From: Pseudomonas paraeruginosa PA7
GTDB taxonomy: Bacteria > Pseudomonadota > Gammaproteobacteria > Pseudomonadales > Pseudomonadaceae
Length of the DNA stretch: 64,000 nt
NCBI RefSeq assembly: GCF_000017205.1
Contig: NC_009656.1
Span: 3,972,001 to 4,036,000 of the forward strand
Direction: 5' to 3'
Shown here piece by piece: positions 8,200 to 17,921 of the stretch (its first letter is position 1; every line of letters starts with the position of its first letter). A program made the translations under genes and the position numbers. The notes beneath the pieces are model-generated. The model did no database searches and had not been told where the DNA came from. It saw only the letters and a program-made list of their open reading frames with translations.

Positions 8200-9420
8200 T
8201 TATGGCCGGGCCGCCTGAGGCTGGTCCGGGCCGTCGATGGTCAGCGCTTGCGCCGACGACTGCGCAGTAGACAACGGTTTGCCGCGTCCGATCCACTCGC
8301 CGGAGACGGCGTTGCCGGCGCGGGATACCCGCGCCACCAGCTCGACTTGCGGGAAACCACTGAGCTTGAGCTGCGGCATCATGGCGTCGGCATCGCTCAG
8401 GCTGACCTCGGCCGGCAGGTCGGCGACGGTCAGGCGCTTCACCGCCAACGGCATCGGCGGGCCGCCGACGGCACGGGCGAAAACGAACACGCTGTCGTCG
8501 GCCTTGACCTGGCCCTTCACCGCGTCGCTGATATCCACCTTCACCGTCAGGATCACCTGGGCGGCGGGCGCGGCCGGCGCCGGCGGGGTCTGCCCGGCCT
8601 CGGTCATGCGCTCGCGGGCACGCTGGATGCCGCCCTGGATCGCCGAGCGCGCCGGGTCCTCGTTCGGCAACACCGACACCAGGCGCTCCCAGAAACCGAT
8701 GGCGTCGGCGTAGCGCTGCTCTTCGAAGGCGGCGATGCCGAGCAGGCCGAGGGTGGTCACTTCGGCCGGGTCGCCCTTCAGCGCCTCGTCGGCCAGGGCC
8801 TTGATCTGCGCGGTCATTTTCTTGCCGCCGGAGAAATACAGCGCCTGCGCCCACTGGCCGAGCACTTCCGGCTGCCGTCCACTGAGTTCGGCGGCACGCT
8901 CGAAGGCACGCGCCGCGTCGGCGCCGCGCTCCTGGGTCATGTAGGTGCGACCGAGGAAGTACCAGCCCTGGGCAGAGTCCGGCTGGGCCTCGACTGCGCG
9001 CTCCAGGCGCCTGGTCATCTCTTCCATCGAATGCGGGGCCTGGGCGAACTCGCGGGCCAGCTCGACCTTGTCGCTGGCCCCCCAGTGCAGGTAGAGGCCG
9101 AGCGCGACCAGCGGCACCAGCAGCGCCGCGACCATTGGCAGCGCCCGGCCCAGGCGCGAGTTGCGCTCCTCGCCGCTGCCTTCGGTATCGGCGAGCAGTT
9201 CGCGGGCGGCCTCGGCGCGGCCGCTCTCCAGCTGCTCGGCGGTCAGCGTGCCGGCGGCCTGCTGGCCGGCCAACTCGGCGATCCGCTCCTGGTAGAGCGC
9301 GACGTTGAGGGCGGTACGGTCTTCCTCGGCCTGGGCGCGACGGCCACGCAGCAGCGGAATCAGCAGGAATGCCAGGGCCGCCAGCAGCAGCAGGCCGGCG
9401 GCGAGCCAGAAATCAATCAT
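8200..9420 (-). CDS. ccmI: Cytochrome c biogenesis protein CcmI (CycH)
   Basis: A 406-residue inner-membrane chaperone that holds the C-terminus of apocytochrome c for haem attachment by CcmF/CcmH. It has a first transmembrane helix at residues 3-24, a cytosolic Leu-zipper-like loop, a second helix near 93-115, and a periplasmic TPR region ([16 protein letters not shown] and similar repeats, about residues 140-260). A long C-terminal periplasmic domain follows, as in Pseudomonas CycH. Its start overlaps the end of ccmH by 4 nt. It is the last gene of the ccm operon. Confidence 0.93.
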   Translation of the reverse strand: MIDFWLAAGLLLLAALAFLLIPLLRGRRAQAEEDRTALNVALYQERIAELAGQQAAGTLTAEQLESGRAEAARELLADTEGSGEERNSRLGRALPMVAALLVPLVALGLYLHWGASDKVELAREFAQAPHSMEEMTRRLERAVEAQPDSAQGWYFLGRTYMTQERGADAARAFERAAELSGRQPEVLGQWAQALYFSGGKKMTAQIKALADEALKGDPAEVTTLGLLGIAAFEEQRYADAIGFWERLVSVLPNEDPARSAIQGGIQRARERMTEAGQTPPAPAAPAAQVILTVKVDISDAVKGQVKADDSVFVFARAVGGPPMPLAVKRLTVADLPAEVSLSDADAMMPQLKLSGFPQVELVARVSRAGNAVSGEWIGRGKPLSTAQSSAQALTIDGPDQPQAARP

Positions 9421-9884
9421 TTGTCGTTCTTCAACAGGTTGGCGAGGCGCGCTTGCTCCTCGGCGGACAGGGTGGTTTGCGCCTTGGCGGCGGGGCGCCG
9501 GCGGCGCAGGACGATCACGCCGATCACCAGCACGCCGAACAGCAGCAAGGCGCCCGGACCGAACCAGAGCAGCCAGGTACGCTCGTTGACCGGCGGCTTG
9601 TAGCGAACGAAGTCACCGTAGCGGGCGACCATGTAGTCGACGATCTCGCCGTCGCTCTTGCCCTGCTGCAGCTGGCCGTAGATCTGCTTGCGCAGGTCGG
9701 CGGCGATCGGTGCGTTGGAGTCGGCGATGTCCTGGTTCTGGCACTTCGGGCAGCGCAGTTCCTGGGTCAGGTTGCGGAAGCGCTCGCGCTCGGCGTCGCT
9801 GGCGAACTCGTAGGTGTCGATGGCGGCCCGGGCCACGCCGCAGAGGGCGAGACCGAGCAGCGCGGCGGCGAGAAGACGCTTCAT
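9417..9884 (-). CDS. ccmH: Cytochrome c maturation thiol protein CcmH
   Basis: A 155-residue protein with a signal peptide (residues 1-20, GVARA), the redox motif LRCPKC (Cys45 and Cys48) and a C-terminal membrane helix (about residues 105-125) followed by Arg-rich cytosolic residues. It reduces apocytochrome c haem-binding cysteines together with CcmG. The ATG at 9884 overlaps the ccmG stop as ATGA; a long upstream extension in the same frame runs through ccmG and is not real. Confidence 0.93.
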   Translation of the reverse strand: MKRLLAAALLGLALCGVARAAIDTYEFASDAERERFRNLTQELRCPKCQNQDIADSNAPIAADLRKQIYGQLQQGKSDGEIVDYMVARYGDFVRYKPPVNERTWLLWFGPGALLLFGVLVIGVIVLRRRRPAAKAQTTLSAEEQARLANLLKNDK

Positions 9885-10423
9885 CGGGCCTCCGGCTCGT
9901 CCAGCAGTTGCTGGTACAGCGGCGCCAGTTGCTCGCGCCAGACCTTCTGGTCGACCACCCCGACGATCTTGTGGCGGATGATGCCCTGCCTGTCGATCAG
10001 GTAGGTTTCCGGCGCGCCGTAGACGCCCAGGTCCAGGCCCAGGGTGCCGTCGGCGTCGCTGATGCTCAGCAGGTAGGGATTGTGCAGCTCGTTCAGCCAC
10101 TTGATGGCGGCGGCGTTGTCGTCCTTGTAGTTGATCCCGTAGATCACCACGCCCTGCTCGGCCAGTCGGGTCAGTTCCGGGTGCTCGACCCGGCACGACG
10201 GGCACCAGGTGCCCCAGACGTTGACCAGCGCCGGCTTGCCCTTGAGGTCGGCCTCGGTCAGGCGCCGGGCCGGGTCCTGCACGCTGGGCAGGTCGAAGGC
10301 CGGGAACGGCTTGCCGATCAGCGCCGAAGGCAGCTCGCTGGGGTCCAGCCAGAGGCCGCGGAAGAGGAACACCGCGACGATCAGGAAGATCCCCAGCGGC
10401 AGCAGCAGAATCGCTCGTTTCAA
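9881..10423 (-). CDS. ccmG: Thioredoxin-like CcmG (DsbE)
   Basis: A 180-residue membrane-anchored periplasmic thioredoxin-fold protein. It has an N-terminal anchor at residues 4-22 and an active site in WGTWCPSCRVEHP (Cys74, Cys77). The acidic-loop context is typical of CcmG, which passes reducing power from CcdA/DsbD to CcmH and apocytochrome c. It lies 3 nt downstream of ccmF. Confidence 0.94.
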   Translation of the reverse strand: MKRAILLLPLGIFLIVAVFLFRGLWLDPSELPSALIGKPFPAFDLPSVQDPARRLTEADLKGKPALVNVWGTWCPSCRVEHPELTRLAEQGVVIYGINYKDDNAAAIKWLNELHNPYLLSISDADGTLGLDLGVYGAPETYLIDRQGIIRHKIVGVVDQKVWREQLAPLYQQLLDEPEAR

Positions 10424-10426
10424 GAC

Positions 10427-12400
10427 TCAGGCTCCCTGACCGGCGAGGCCCAGGGCCTCGCGCACACGTGTTTTCACCTTCACCCGGTAGCGCCGATCGA
10501 GCGCCGCCAGTGCGCCGCCCAGGCCCATCAGCAGGCCACCGAACCAGATCCAGCGGACGAACGGCTTGACGTGCACGCGCACCGCCCAGGCGCCGTTCTC
10601 CAGCGGCTCGCCGAGCGCCACGTAGAGGTCGCGGGTGAAGCCGGCGTCGATCCCGGCCTCGGTCATCATCGAGCTCTGCACGGTGTACAGGCGCTTCTCC
10701 GGATGCAGGGTGGCGATCTCCTTGCCGTCGCGGCTGACGTGGATGCTGCCCTTGTCCGAGGTGTAGTTCGGCCCTTCGTGGTGCTTCGCGCCGTCGAAGA
10801 GGAAGTGGTAGCCGCCCAGTTCGACGGTGTCGCCGGGCGACATGCGCAGGTCACGCTGGGCGCTGTACTGGCTGCTGAGGACGATGCCGATGGCGCACAC
10901 GGCGATGCCCAGGTGCGCCAACTGCATGCCCCAGTAGCTGCGGCTCAGGCTGCGGGCACCGGCCAGCACGCCCTTGTGGCGGGTCTTGTCGAGGAAGTCG
11001 CGGAAGCCGGCCAGGACCACCCAGGCGGACAGCAGGAACACCGCCAGCACCGCCCAGTTGAAGTCGCCGAAGAGCATCGAGCCGGCCGCCGCGAGTACCG
11101 CGCTGACCACCAGCACCGGGGTCAGCATGCCGAGCAGCCAGCGGCTCGGGGTGTCCTTCCAGCGCACCAGCACACCGACCGCCAGGGCCGCCATCAGCGC
11201 AGCCATCAGCGGCAGGAACATGGCGTTGAAGTACGGCGGGCCGACCGACAGCTTGGCGCCGCTGAGTGCGTCGAGCAGCAGCGGGTAGACGGTCCCGAGG
11301 AGGATCATCGAGGCCGCCACCACCAGCACCAGGTTGTTCAGCAGCAGCAGGGTCTCGCGCGACCACAGGGCGAAGCCGACCTGGCTCTTGACCACCGGCG
11401 CGCGCAGGGCGAACAGGGTCAGCGAGCCGCCGACCACCAGCAACAGGAAGGCCAGGATGAACACCCCGCGCTCCGGGTCGGAGGCGAAGGCGTGCACCGA
11501 GGTGAGCACCCCGGAGCGGACCAGGAAGGTGCCCAGCAGGCTCAGGGAGAAGGCGGCGATCGCCAGCAGCACGGTCCAGCTCTTGAACACGCCGCGCTTC
11601 TCGGTCACCGCCAGCGAGTGGATCAGCGCGGTGCCGACCAGCCAGGGCATGAACGAGGCGTTCTCCACCGGATCCCAGAACCACCAGCCGCCCCAACCGA
11701 GTTCGTAGTAGGCCCACCAGGAACCGAGCACGATGCCGACGCCGAGGAAGGCCCAGGCCACCAGGGTCCAGGGCCGCGACCAGCGCGCCCAGGCGGCGTC
11801 GAGGCGGCCGCCGAGCAGCGCGGCGATGGCGAAGGCGAAGGCCACCGAGAAGCCGACGTAGCCCATGTAGAGCATCGGCGGATGGACGATCAGGCCGACG
11901 TCCTGCAGCAGCGGGTTGAGGTCGTTGCCGTCCATCGGCGTCTGCGGCAGCAGGCGGCTGAAGGGGTTGGAAGTGACGATCAGGAACAGCAGGAAGCCGG
12001 TGCTGATCATCCCCATCACCGCCAGCACGCGGGCCAGCATCACCTCCGGCAGTTGCCGGGAGAAGATCGACACGGCGAAGGTCCAGCCGCCGAGGATCAG
12101 CGCCCAGAGCAGCAGCGAGCCTTCATGGGCGCCCCAGACGGCGCTGAACTTGTAGTACCAGGGCAGCGCGCTGTTGGAGTTGCCGGCGACGTAGGCCACC
12201 GAGAAGTCATCGCGCAGGAAGGCCCAGGTCAGGCAGCCGAAGGCGAAGGCGAGGAAGGCGAACTGTCCCCAGGCCGCCGGGCGCGCCAGGCTCATCCACT
12301 GGCGATCGCCGCGCCAGGCGCCGACCAGCGGCAGGCTGGACTGCACCAGGGCCAGGCAGAGGGCGAGGATCAGGGCCAGGTGGCCGAGTTCGGGAATCAT
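10427..12400 (-). CDS. ccmF: Haem lyase subunit CcmF
   Basis: A 657-residue polytopic inner-membrane protein with about 15 hydrophobic helices. It has the tryptophan-rich haem-handling motif WGGWWFWDPVENASFMPW near residues 229-246, flanked by conserved histidines, and a large periplasmic loop near the C-terminus. Together with CcmH and CcmI it joins haem from holo-CcmE to apocytochrome c. The length agrees with the family. The start codon abuts the ccmE stop. Confidence 0.95.
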   Translation of the reverse strand: MIPELGHLALILALCLALVQSSLPLVGAWRGDRQWMSLARPAAWGQFAFLAFAFGCLTWAFLRDDFSVAYVAGNSNSALPWYYKFSAVWGAHEGSLLLWALILGGWTFAVSIFSRQLPEVMLARVLAVMGMISTGFLLFLIVTSNPFSRLLPQTPMDGNDLNPLLQDVGLIVHPPMLYMGYVGFSVAFAFAIAALLGGRLDAAWARWSRPWTLVAWAFLGVGIVLGSWWAYYELGWGGWWFWDPVENASFMPWLVGTALIHSLAVTEKRGVFKSWTVLLAIAAFSLSLLGTFLVRSGVLTSVHAFASDPERGVFILAFLLLVVGGSLTLFALRAPVVKSQVGFALWSRETLLLLNNLVLVVAASMILLGTVYPLLLDALSGAKLSVGPPYFNAMFLPLMAALMAALAVGVLVRWKDTPSRWLLGMLTPVLVVSAVLAAAGSMLFGDFNWAVLAVFLLSAWVVLAGFRDFLDKTRHKGVLAGARSLSRSYWGMQLAHLGIAVCAIGIVLSSQYSAQRDLRMSPGDTVELGGYHFLFDGAKHHEGPNYTSDKGSIHVSRDGKEIATLHPEKRLYTVQSSMMTEAGIDAGFTRDLYVALGEPLENGAWAVRVHVKPFVRWIWFGGLLMGLGGALAALDRRYRVKVKTRVREALGLAGQGA

Positions 12401-12889
12401 CTATTTGCCCTCCTGGTTGTACGAGGTCTCGCCGGCGGCCTTGCCGTTCTCGTAGTGCTTCAGTTGGCCGCTGTCCTTGAGCGCCTTGGTGACTTCCGGC
12501 GGCATGTAGTTCTCGTCGTGCTTGGCCAGCACTTCGTCGGCCACCAGCACGCCGTCGCCGCCCAGCTTGCCGAGGGCGACGATGCCCTGCCCCTCGCGGA
12601 ACAGGTCGGGAAGGATGCCATGGTAGGCGATGGTCACTTCCTTCGCGCCGTCGGTGACCACGAAGCGCACGTTCAGCGAGTCCGCGCTGCGTTGCAGCGA
12701 GCCCTTCTCCACCAGGCCGCCGGCGCGGATGCGGGTGTCGGTCGGCGCCTCGCCGTTGGCGATCTGGGTCGGGGTGTAGAACAGGTTGATGTTCTGCTGC
12801 AGGGCCGACAGCGCCAGGCCCACCGCGGCACCGACGCCCACCAGGATGGCGAGGACTATGATCAGACGTTTCTTGCGCACCGGATTCAC
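12401..12889 (-). CDS. ccmE: Haem chaperone CcmE
   Basis: A 162-residue periplasmic haem chaperone anchored by one helix (residues 8-30). The haem is bound covalently through the histidine in [10 protein letters not shown] (His124), which is present together with the following Tyr. The beta-barrel segments ([29 protein letters not shown]) match the family. It overlaps ccmD by 4 nt and directly abuts ccmF. Confidence 0.95.
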   Translation of the reverse strand: MNPVRKKRLIIVLAILVGVGAAVGLALSALQQNINLFYTPTQIANGEAPTDTRIRAGGLVEKGSLQRSADSLNVRFVVTDGAKEVTIAYHGILPDLFREGQGIVALGKLGGDGVLVADEVLAKHDENYMPPEVTKALKDSGQLKHYENGKAAGETSYNQEGK

Positions 12890-13062
12890 TGCTGGGCCTC
12901 CCGGCGCAGGCGACGCGCCTCTTCTTGCAGGTAGCGACGCCGGGCCAGCAGCGGCTCGGCGACATTGATCGCCAGCACCAGCAGGCTGATGCCATAGGCC
13001 GACCAGACATAGGGGCCGTGATGGCCCATGGCGAGGAAGTCGCCGAACGATTCGAAACTCAT
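12886..13062 (-). CDS. ccmD: Small membrane protein CcmD
   Basis: A 58-residue protein with one membrane helix ([17 protein letters not shown]) followed by an Arg/Glu-rich cytosolic tail, as usual for CcmD, which helps release holo-CcmE from the CcmABC complex. The preceding sequence GHHGPYVW is typical. I chose the ATG at 13062, which overlaps the ccmC stop as ATGA; the longer open frame upstream lies inside ccmC. Confidence 0.9.
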   Translation of the reverse strand: MSFESFGDFLAMGHHGPYVWSAYGISLLVLAINVAEPLLARRRYLQEEARRLRREAQQ

Positions 13063-13817
13063 CTTGCCTTCTCCACCTGGGCCTTCACCTCGGCCTTCGC
13101 CCAGGCGGTGCGGGATTCGCGCTTGAGCACTTCCAGGCGCATGCGCACCAGCAGCATGGCGGCGAAGAAGCAGTAGAAGCCGAGGACCATGATCAGCAGC
13201 GGCAGCCACATCTCCACCGGCATCGCCGGCTTCTCGGTGATGGTGAAGGTGGCCGGCTGGTGCAGGGTGTTCCACCACTCCACCGAGTATTTGATGATCG
13301 GGATGTTCACCACGCCGACGATGGCCAGCACCGCGCAGGCCTTGGCCGCGCTGTCGCGGTTACTGATCGCCTGGCCGAGGGCGATGATGCCGAAATAGAG
13401 GAAAAGCAGGATCAGCATCGCCGTCAGGCGCGCGTCCCAGACCCACCAGGCGCCCCAGGTCGGCTTGCCCCAGACGGCCCCGGTGAGCAGCGCGACGAAG
13501 GTCATCCAGGCGCCGATCGGCGCGGCGCACTGCACCGCCACGTCGGCGATCTTCATCTTCCAGATCAGCCCGACGGCACCGGCCACGGCCAGCATGACGT
13601 AGCAGGACTGGGCGAGGAACGCCGCCGGCACATGGATATAGATGATGCGGAAGCTGTTGCCCTGCTGGTAGTCCGGCGGCGCGAAGGCCAGCCCCCAGAC
13701 GCAGCCGGTGACGATCAGCAGCGCCGCCGCCACGGCGAACCAGGGCAGCCAGCGGCCGCTGATCTCGTAGAACCACTTGGGCGACCCAAGCTTGTGAAAC
13801 CATGTCCAATTCATCAT
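13059..13817 (-). CDS. ccmC: Haem-handling membrane protein CcmC
   Basis: A 252-residue protein with six membrane helices and the WWD-type motif [12 protein letters not shown] near residues 125-136 with flanking histidines, which loads haem onto CcmE. Two consecutive ATG codons stand at 13817 and 13814, and I report the first; neither has a strong Shine-Dalgarno sequence. A 121-nt gap containing a GC-rich hairpin separates it from ccmB, the largest gap in the operon. Confidence 0.93.
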   Translation of the reverse strand: MMNWTWFHKLGSPKWFYEISGRWLPWFAVAAALLIVTGCVWGLAFAPPDYQQGNSFRIIYIHVPAAFLAQSCYVMLAVAGAVGLIWKMKIADVAVQCAAPIGAWMTFVALLTGAVWGKPTWGAWWVWDARLTAMLILLFLYFGIIALGQAISNRDSAAKACAVLAIVGVVNIPIIKYSVEWWNTLHQPATFTITEKPAMPVEMWLPLLIMVLGFYCFFAAMLLVRMRLEVLKRESRTAWAKAEVKAQVEKAR

Positions 13818-13913
13818 CAGGCTCTGTTTACAGGGCTCTTTGGAAATACCGGGAAGGCCTTGCGCTGCCAACCCGGGTCAAGCGCGGGCGACGCAGCCGC
13901 CCGGTACCGCACC

Positions 13914-13933
13914 CCCGCCGATGCCTCGGCGGG
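13914..13933 (-). other. GC-rich hairpin in ccmB-ccmC gap
   Basis: Perfect 8-bp stem CCCGCCGA / TCGGCGGG with a 4-nt loop, located between the ccmB stop and ccmC start. No T-run follows on the transcribed side, so it is more likely an RNA processing or stability element than a full terminator. Confidence 0.45.
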
Positions 13934-13938
13934 TGGAC

Positions 13939-14610
13939 TCATTCGCCTACGCTGATCTTCAGGCCGGCAGCGATGGCGAATGGCGTGAGTGTCAATGCTA
14001 GCGCCGCCAGGCTCGCCAGCCACAACAAATGTCCGCTGCCGGGCAGGCCCTGGAGGGAGGCCTGCAGCGCCCCGCTGCCGAGGATCAACACCGGGATGTA
14101 CAGCGGCAGGATCAACAGCGCCAGCAACAGGCCGCCGCGCTTGAGGCCCACGGTCAAGGCCGCGCCGACGGCGCCGAGCAGGCTCAGCACCGGCGTACCG
14201 AGCAGCAGGGAGAGCAGCAGCACCGGTATGCAACGGGCCGGCAGGCCCAGCATCAGCGCGAACAGTGGCGACATCAGGACCAGGGCCAGCCCGGAGAACA
14301 GCCAGTGTGCCAGTACCTTGGCCAGCACCAGAAGAGCCAGGGGGTGCGGCGAAAGGACCCACTGCTCCAGAGATCCGTCCTCGAAATCGCTGCGGAACAG
14401 CCCTTCCAGCGAGAGCAGCACGGCCAATAGCGCCGCCACCCAGACCAGGCCGGGCGACAAGGTTTGTAGCAATTGGCTCTCCGGCCCGACCGCCAGGGGG
14501 AACAGGGCGATGACGATGGCGAAGAACACCAGCGGGTTGGCCAGCTCCGCCGGACGGCGGAACAGCAGGCGCGCCTCGCGCGCCAGGAGCAGGCTGAAGA
14601 CGTTGCTCAT
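13939..14610 (-). CDS. ccmB: Haem exporter permease subunit CcmB
   Basis: A 223-residue protein of six hydrophobic helices, beginning [23 protein letters not shown], which is the CcmB signature start. It forms the CcmAB ABC complex that uses ATP hydrolysis to release holo-CcmE from CcmCD. It overlaps ccmA by 4 nt (ATGA). Confidence 0.94.
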   Translation of the reverse strand: MSNVFSLLLAREARLLFRRPAELANPLVFFAIVIALFPLAVGPESQLLQTLSPGLVWVAALLAVLLSLEGLFRSDFEDGSLEQWVLSPHPLALLVLAKVLAHWLFSGLALVLMSPLFALMLGLPARCIPVLLLSLLLGTPVLSLLGAVGAALTVGLKRGGLLLALLILPLYIPVLILGSGALQASLQGLPGSGHLLWLASLAALALTLTPFAIAAGLKISVGE

Positions 14611-15311
14611 GCCGGATCGCCCGCCAGCACCGGCTCGCCCGTCGCGCCGCCGGCCGCCTTGAGCGCGCCGAGGTCCAGTTCGCGATAGCCGGCGGGCACC
14701 TGCTGCAAGCTGTGGTGGGTGGTCAGCACCACCATCCCGCCGCGCCGGCAGTGCCCGGCCAGGTGCGCTTCGAGTTGCGCCACGCCCTGCTTGTCGAGGG
14801 CGGTGAAGGGTTCATCGAGGATCCACAAGGGCGGTGCGTCCAGGTACAGGCGGGCCAGCGCCACGCGGCGTTGCTGGCCGGCGGAAAGGGTGTGGCAGGG
14901 GACGTCCTCGAAGCCGCGCAGGCCGACGTCGGCCAGGGCCCGCCAGATCGCCTCGCGGCTGGCCGGCTGGTGCAGCGCACAGAGCCAGGTGAGGTTCTCC
15001 TCGGCGCTGAGCAAGCCCTTGATGCCCGCCGCATGGCCGATCCACAGCAGGCTGCGGGCCAGTTCGCCGCGCTGTTCGGCAAGCGGCCGGCCGTTCAGGC
15101 GGACTTCCCCGGCGGTCGGCTGCATCAGCCCGGACAGCAGGCGCAGCAGGCTGGTCTTGCCGCTGCCGTTCGGTCCGACCACCTGCAGCATCTCGCCGGC
15201 CGCCAGGCGCAGGTCGAGGCGCTCGAACAGCATGCGCCAGTCGCGCTCGCAGGCGAGCCCGAGGGTTTCCAGCAAGGGGCTGGCGGTGGGGACTTCAGCA
15301 GGATCGGACAT
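14607..15311 (-). CDS. ccmA: Haem exporter ATPase subunit CcmA
   Basis: A 234-residue ABC ATPase. The Walker A motif is GPNGSGKT (residues 46-53), the signature is [14 protein letters not shown] and the Walker B is LWILDEP. I used the ATG at 15311 (MSDPAEV); an in-frame extension to 15362 has no better ribosome site. It is the first gene of the ccm operon; a TATAAT-like hexamer on the minus strand at 15440-15445 could be its promoter -10 element. Confidence 0.93.
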   Translation of the reverse strand: MSDPAEVPTASPLLETLGLACERDWRMLFERLDLRLAAGEMLQVVGPNGSGKTSLLRLLSGLMQPTAGEVRLNGRPLAEQRGELARSLLWIGHAAGIKGLLSAEENLTWLCALHQPASREAIWRALADVGLRGFEDVPCHTLSAGQQRRVALARLYLDAPPLWILDEPFTALDKQGVAQLEAHLAGHCRRGGMVVLTTHHSLQQVPAGYRELDLGALKAAGGATGEPVLAGDPA

Positions 15312-15494
15312 CGAACAACATCGCCAAGCGTCTCTCCTCGTCGCGGCGCCGGAGGCCTTCACGGAACAGACCCTAAAGTCGGGATAAACACGGCCGCTAT
15401 ACTGGTGACGACGCGGCCAGCCTGTTTGACAGGCGCGGCATTATACACGCCCTTCCCCAGCCTCCGCAGGGTCGTTTAAGACAGGTTGTTACCC

Positions 15495-17075
15495 ATGCCA
15501 GCCGAGATAGGCGCCTCCCCGCCACTACCCCCGGTTTCCGCCCCGCGCCCGCTGCCGCCGGCGCAATCGCAGGGCAGCGCCCAGGCCGACGCCGAGATGA
15601 CCCTGAAGCTGGTGCAGACCCTGGCCGGCCTGCTGGGCGAAGGCGATTCGGGCAAGGCCGAGGTGCTGGCGGTCAAGGAAGGCCTGGCGAACAATTTCCA
15701 GGCCCTGCTCAAGCTCACCCTGGCGAACAGCGGGCAGAGCCTGGTGGAAGTGCAGAGCAACCGGCCGCTGGTGCCGGGCAACCTGCTCAACGTCAGCGCC
15801 ACCAGCAATGCCAGCGTGGTCGCCACCCTGCTCGACAGCATGGCCGGCGCCGGCCCGCTGACCAGCCTCGATCTGGAGCAACTGCCGCCCGGCACCCTGC
15901 TCCAGGGCAAGGTCCTGTCCAGTACCGCGCTGCCGCCTGACAAGGCCCAGCAGGTGGTCTACCGGGTCCTGCTGAACCTGCTCAACACCCCGCTCGCCGG
16001 CAGCAAGCTGAGCCTCGACTCGCCCCAGGCGCTACCGGTCGGCAGCCTGCTCACGGCGCTGGTGCGGAACAGCCAGCAGATCGACTTCCTGCCACTCAGC
16101 GGACGCCTCGACCAACTCGCGCTGGGCCAGCAACTGGCCGGGCAGAATGTCCGCCAGGCTTCCCTGGAAGGCCTGTTCGCCGGCCTGCATGGACTGGCCG
16201 GTCGCAACGATTTGCCGGACAATCTGCGCCAGGCCGTGGAGCGCCTCTTCGCCGGCCTGCCGGACGCGCAGAAAATGGGCGACGCCAAGCTGCTCGGCCA
16301 GGCCCTGCAGCAGAGCGGACTGTTCCTCGAGGCGCGCCTGATGCAGGGCGCCACCGACCATCTCGGCCAGGACCTGAAGGCCAACCTGCTGCGCCTGTTC
16401 GCCCAGCTCGCGCCGCTGCCGCAGGCCGCCGCACAGGCGCCGGGCATGTTCGCCGGCAACACGCCGAACCTGGCCCAGGCGCTGCCGGCCTTCGTCCGCA
16501 ACGCCCTGGGCAACCTGGGACAAAGCGCCAACAAGACCCAGGCGCTGAACTTTCCCCTGCCGAGCAAGGTTCTCCAGCTATTCGACGAGGACATGGAGCT
16601 GGAGTCGCTGCTGCGCCTTGCCGCCGCGGCGATTTCCCGCCTGCAGACCCACCAGCTGTCGAGCCTGGCGCAGACCAGCACACTGCCCGACGGCACCCAG
16701 TTGGCCACCTGGCAGATGGAGGTGCCGATGCGCCATCAGCACTCGGTGGTACCGTTGCAGGTGAAGTTCCAGGAAGAACAGCGCAAGACCGGCGAAGAAG
16801 CCCGCGAAAGCCTCTGGCGCGTCGAACTGGCCTTCGACCTGGAGCCGCTGGGACCGCTGCACGCCCAGGCCACCCTGCTGCGCGGCAGCCTGTCCAGCCA
16901 GCTGTGGGCCGAGCGCGACGCGACCGCCCGGCTGGTCGAGCATGAACTCGGCCATCTGCGCCAGCGCCTGCGCGATGCCGGCCTGACCGTTGGCGAGATC
17001 ACCTGCCAGCGCGGCCGCCCACCCCAGGGGCCGCGGGCGACCATCGAACAACGCTGGGTAGACGAAACCGCATGA
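15495..17075 (+). CDS. FliK-like (hook-length control domain) protein
   Basis: A 526-residue Gln/Leu/Ala-rich soluble protein. The C-terminal part (about residues 390-500, with LWRVELAFDLEPLGPLHAQATL and SSQLWAERDATARLVEHELGHLRQRLRDAGL) is the Flg_hook/FliK C-terminal fold. The long N-terminal part has low-complexity helical character. The ATG at 15495 follows AGG at 15483. It overlaps by 4 nt a gene for the FlhB C-terminal domain, its expected partner, 30 kb from the real fliK. It is probably a FliK paralogue; no experimental role is known to me. Confidence 0.75.
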   Translation: MPAEIGASPPLPPVSAPRPLPPAQSQGSAQADAEMTLKLVQTLAGLLGEGDSGKAEVLAVKEGLANNFQALLKLTLANSGQSLVEVQSNRPLVPGNLLNVSATSNASVVATLLDSMAGAGPLTSLDLEQLPPGTLLQGKVLSSTALPPDKAQQVVYRVLLNLLNTPLAGSKLSLDSPQALPVGSLLTALVRNSQQIDFLPLSGRLDQLALGQQLAGQNVRQASLEGLFAGLHGLAGRNDLPDNLRQAVERLFAGLPDAQKMGDAKLLGQALQQSGLFLEARLMQGATDHLGQDLKANLLRLFAQLAPLPQAAAQAPGMFAGNTPNLAQALPAFVRNALGNLGQSANKTQALNFPLPSKVLQLFDEDMELESLLRLAAAAISRLQTHQLSSLAQTSTLPDGTQLATWQMEVPMRHQHSVVPLQVKFQEEQRKTGEEARESLWRVELAFDLEPLGPLHAQATLLRGSLSSQLWAERDATARLVEHELGHLRQRLRDAGLTVGEITCQRGRPPQGPRATIEQRWVDETA

Positions 17076-17407
17076 GCAGAAAACAGCCGCCCGCCCCGCG
17101 CCAGGCCATCGCCCTGAGCTACGACGGCCAGGCCGCGCCGACCCTTTCCGCCAAGGGCGACGCCGAACTGGCCGAGGCGATCCTGGCCATCGCCCGCGAC
17201 TACGAGGTGCCGATCTACGAGAACGCCGAACTGGTCCGCCTGCTCGCCCGCCTGGAGCTCGGCGACGCCATTCCGGAAGCGCTGTATCGCACCATCGCCG
17301 AGATCATCGCGTTCGCCTGGCACCTCAAGGGCAAGTGCCCGACGGAACCCGCCCCATCCGCCACGACGCAGTCCATGCCGTTGCTGCTGGCAGGTCCGGA
17401 CGACTGA
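17072..17407 (+). CDS. FlhB C-terminal domain homologue (FhlB-like)
   Basis: A 111-residue protein corresponding to the part of FlhB that follows the NPTH autocleavage site. AIALSYDGQAAPTLSAKG aligns with AVALKYDPAGGGAPLLLAKG of FlhB in this window, and VPIYENAELVRLLARLELGDAIPEALY matches the FlhB-CC core. It has no membrane helices and no NPTH. The start overlaps the FliK-like gene (ATGA), so the two are co-translated. Confidence 0.85.
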   Translation: MSRKQPPAPRQAIALSYDGQAAPTLSAKGDAELAEAILAIARDYEVPIYENAELVRLLARLELGDAIPEALYRTIAEIIAFAWHLKGKCPTEPAPSATTQSMPLLLAGPDD

Positions 17408-17500
17408 ACGAAGCCCGCTACAGGTCGGAGCCGAAACGCCGGAACCAGACATCACGGGAGCTGTCCCAGCACAACCCGTCCACACTTCGCAGGCCTTCCC

Positions 17501-17884
17501 ATGCGCTCGCCAAGAATCCTCTCCACCGCCGCCCTGCTGCTTATCAGCCATGCCCAGGCCAGCCCGGCCATTCTCGGCGACGGGGAAAAGGATGCGGTCA
17601 TCGATCGGCACCGCCTGACCCCGGAATTCCGCGTCAATCGGCAAGCCAAGGTACGCCATCACGAGGGGGCTATCGACCGGGTAGTCCTGATTCGGGATGG
17701 GAACCGCTTCACCTACCGAAGCTACCTTCGCGACGACCAGAACGAGCCTGCCACCTTCTGGATCCTGGAGTTCGACGCACGCAGCGGGAAACGCCTGAGC
17801 GAGCGCCAGACCGATGAGGACGACTATTGGCGCAGGCGCGACGCCGACTCGCGACAGGCGGACAGCGGCGAGAAGAGCCGCTAG
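17501..17884 (+). CDS. Small exported protein of unknown function
   Basis: A 127-residue protein with a signal peptide (residues 1-20, ending HAQA). The mature part is charged and contains a PepSY-like run (VVLIRDGNRFTYRSYL, FWILEFDARSGKRLSERQ), as in small periplasmic PepSY-type proteins, but the match is weak. The C-terminus is very hydrophilic (Arg/Asp/Glu-rich). It lies 93 nt after the FlhB-like gene and is convergent with an SDR gene. Confidence 0.65.
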   Translation: MRSPRILSTAALLLISHAQASPAILGDGEKDAVIDRHRLTPEFRVNRQAKVRHHEGAIDRVVLIRDGNRFTYRSYLRDDQNEPATFWILEFDARSGKRLSERQTDEDDYWRRRDADSRQADSGEKSR

Positions 17885-17921
17885 ACGTCAAGACTGAAAC
17901 CTTCGACGGGCAGCCCGAGAC

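Noticed and set aside
9710-12934. Long plus-strand open frame opposite ccmE-ccmG
   Set aside because: Antisense shadow of the ccm genes with low-complexity Gln/Arg/Gly composition and no ribosome site.
15424-15446. Sigma-70 promoter with TTGACA and TATACA on the plus strand before the FliK-like gene
   Set aside because: The hexamers are only 10 nt apart, too close for a promoter.
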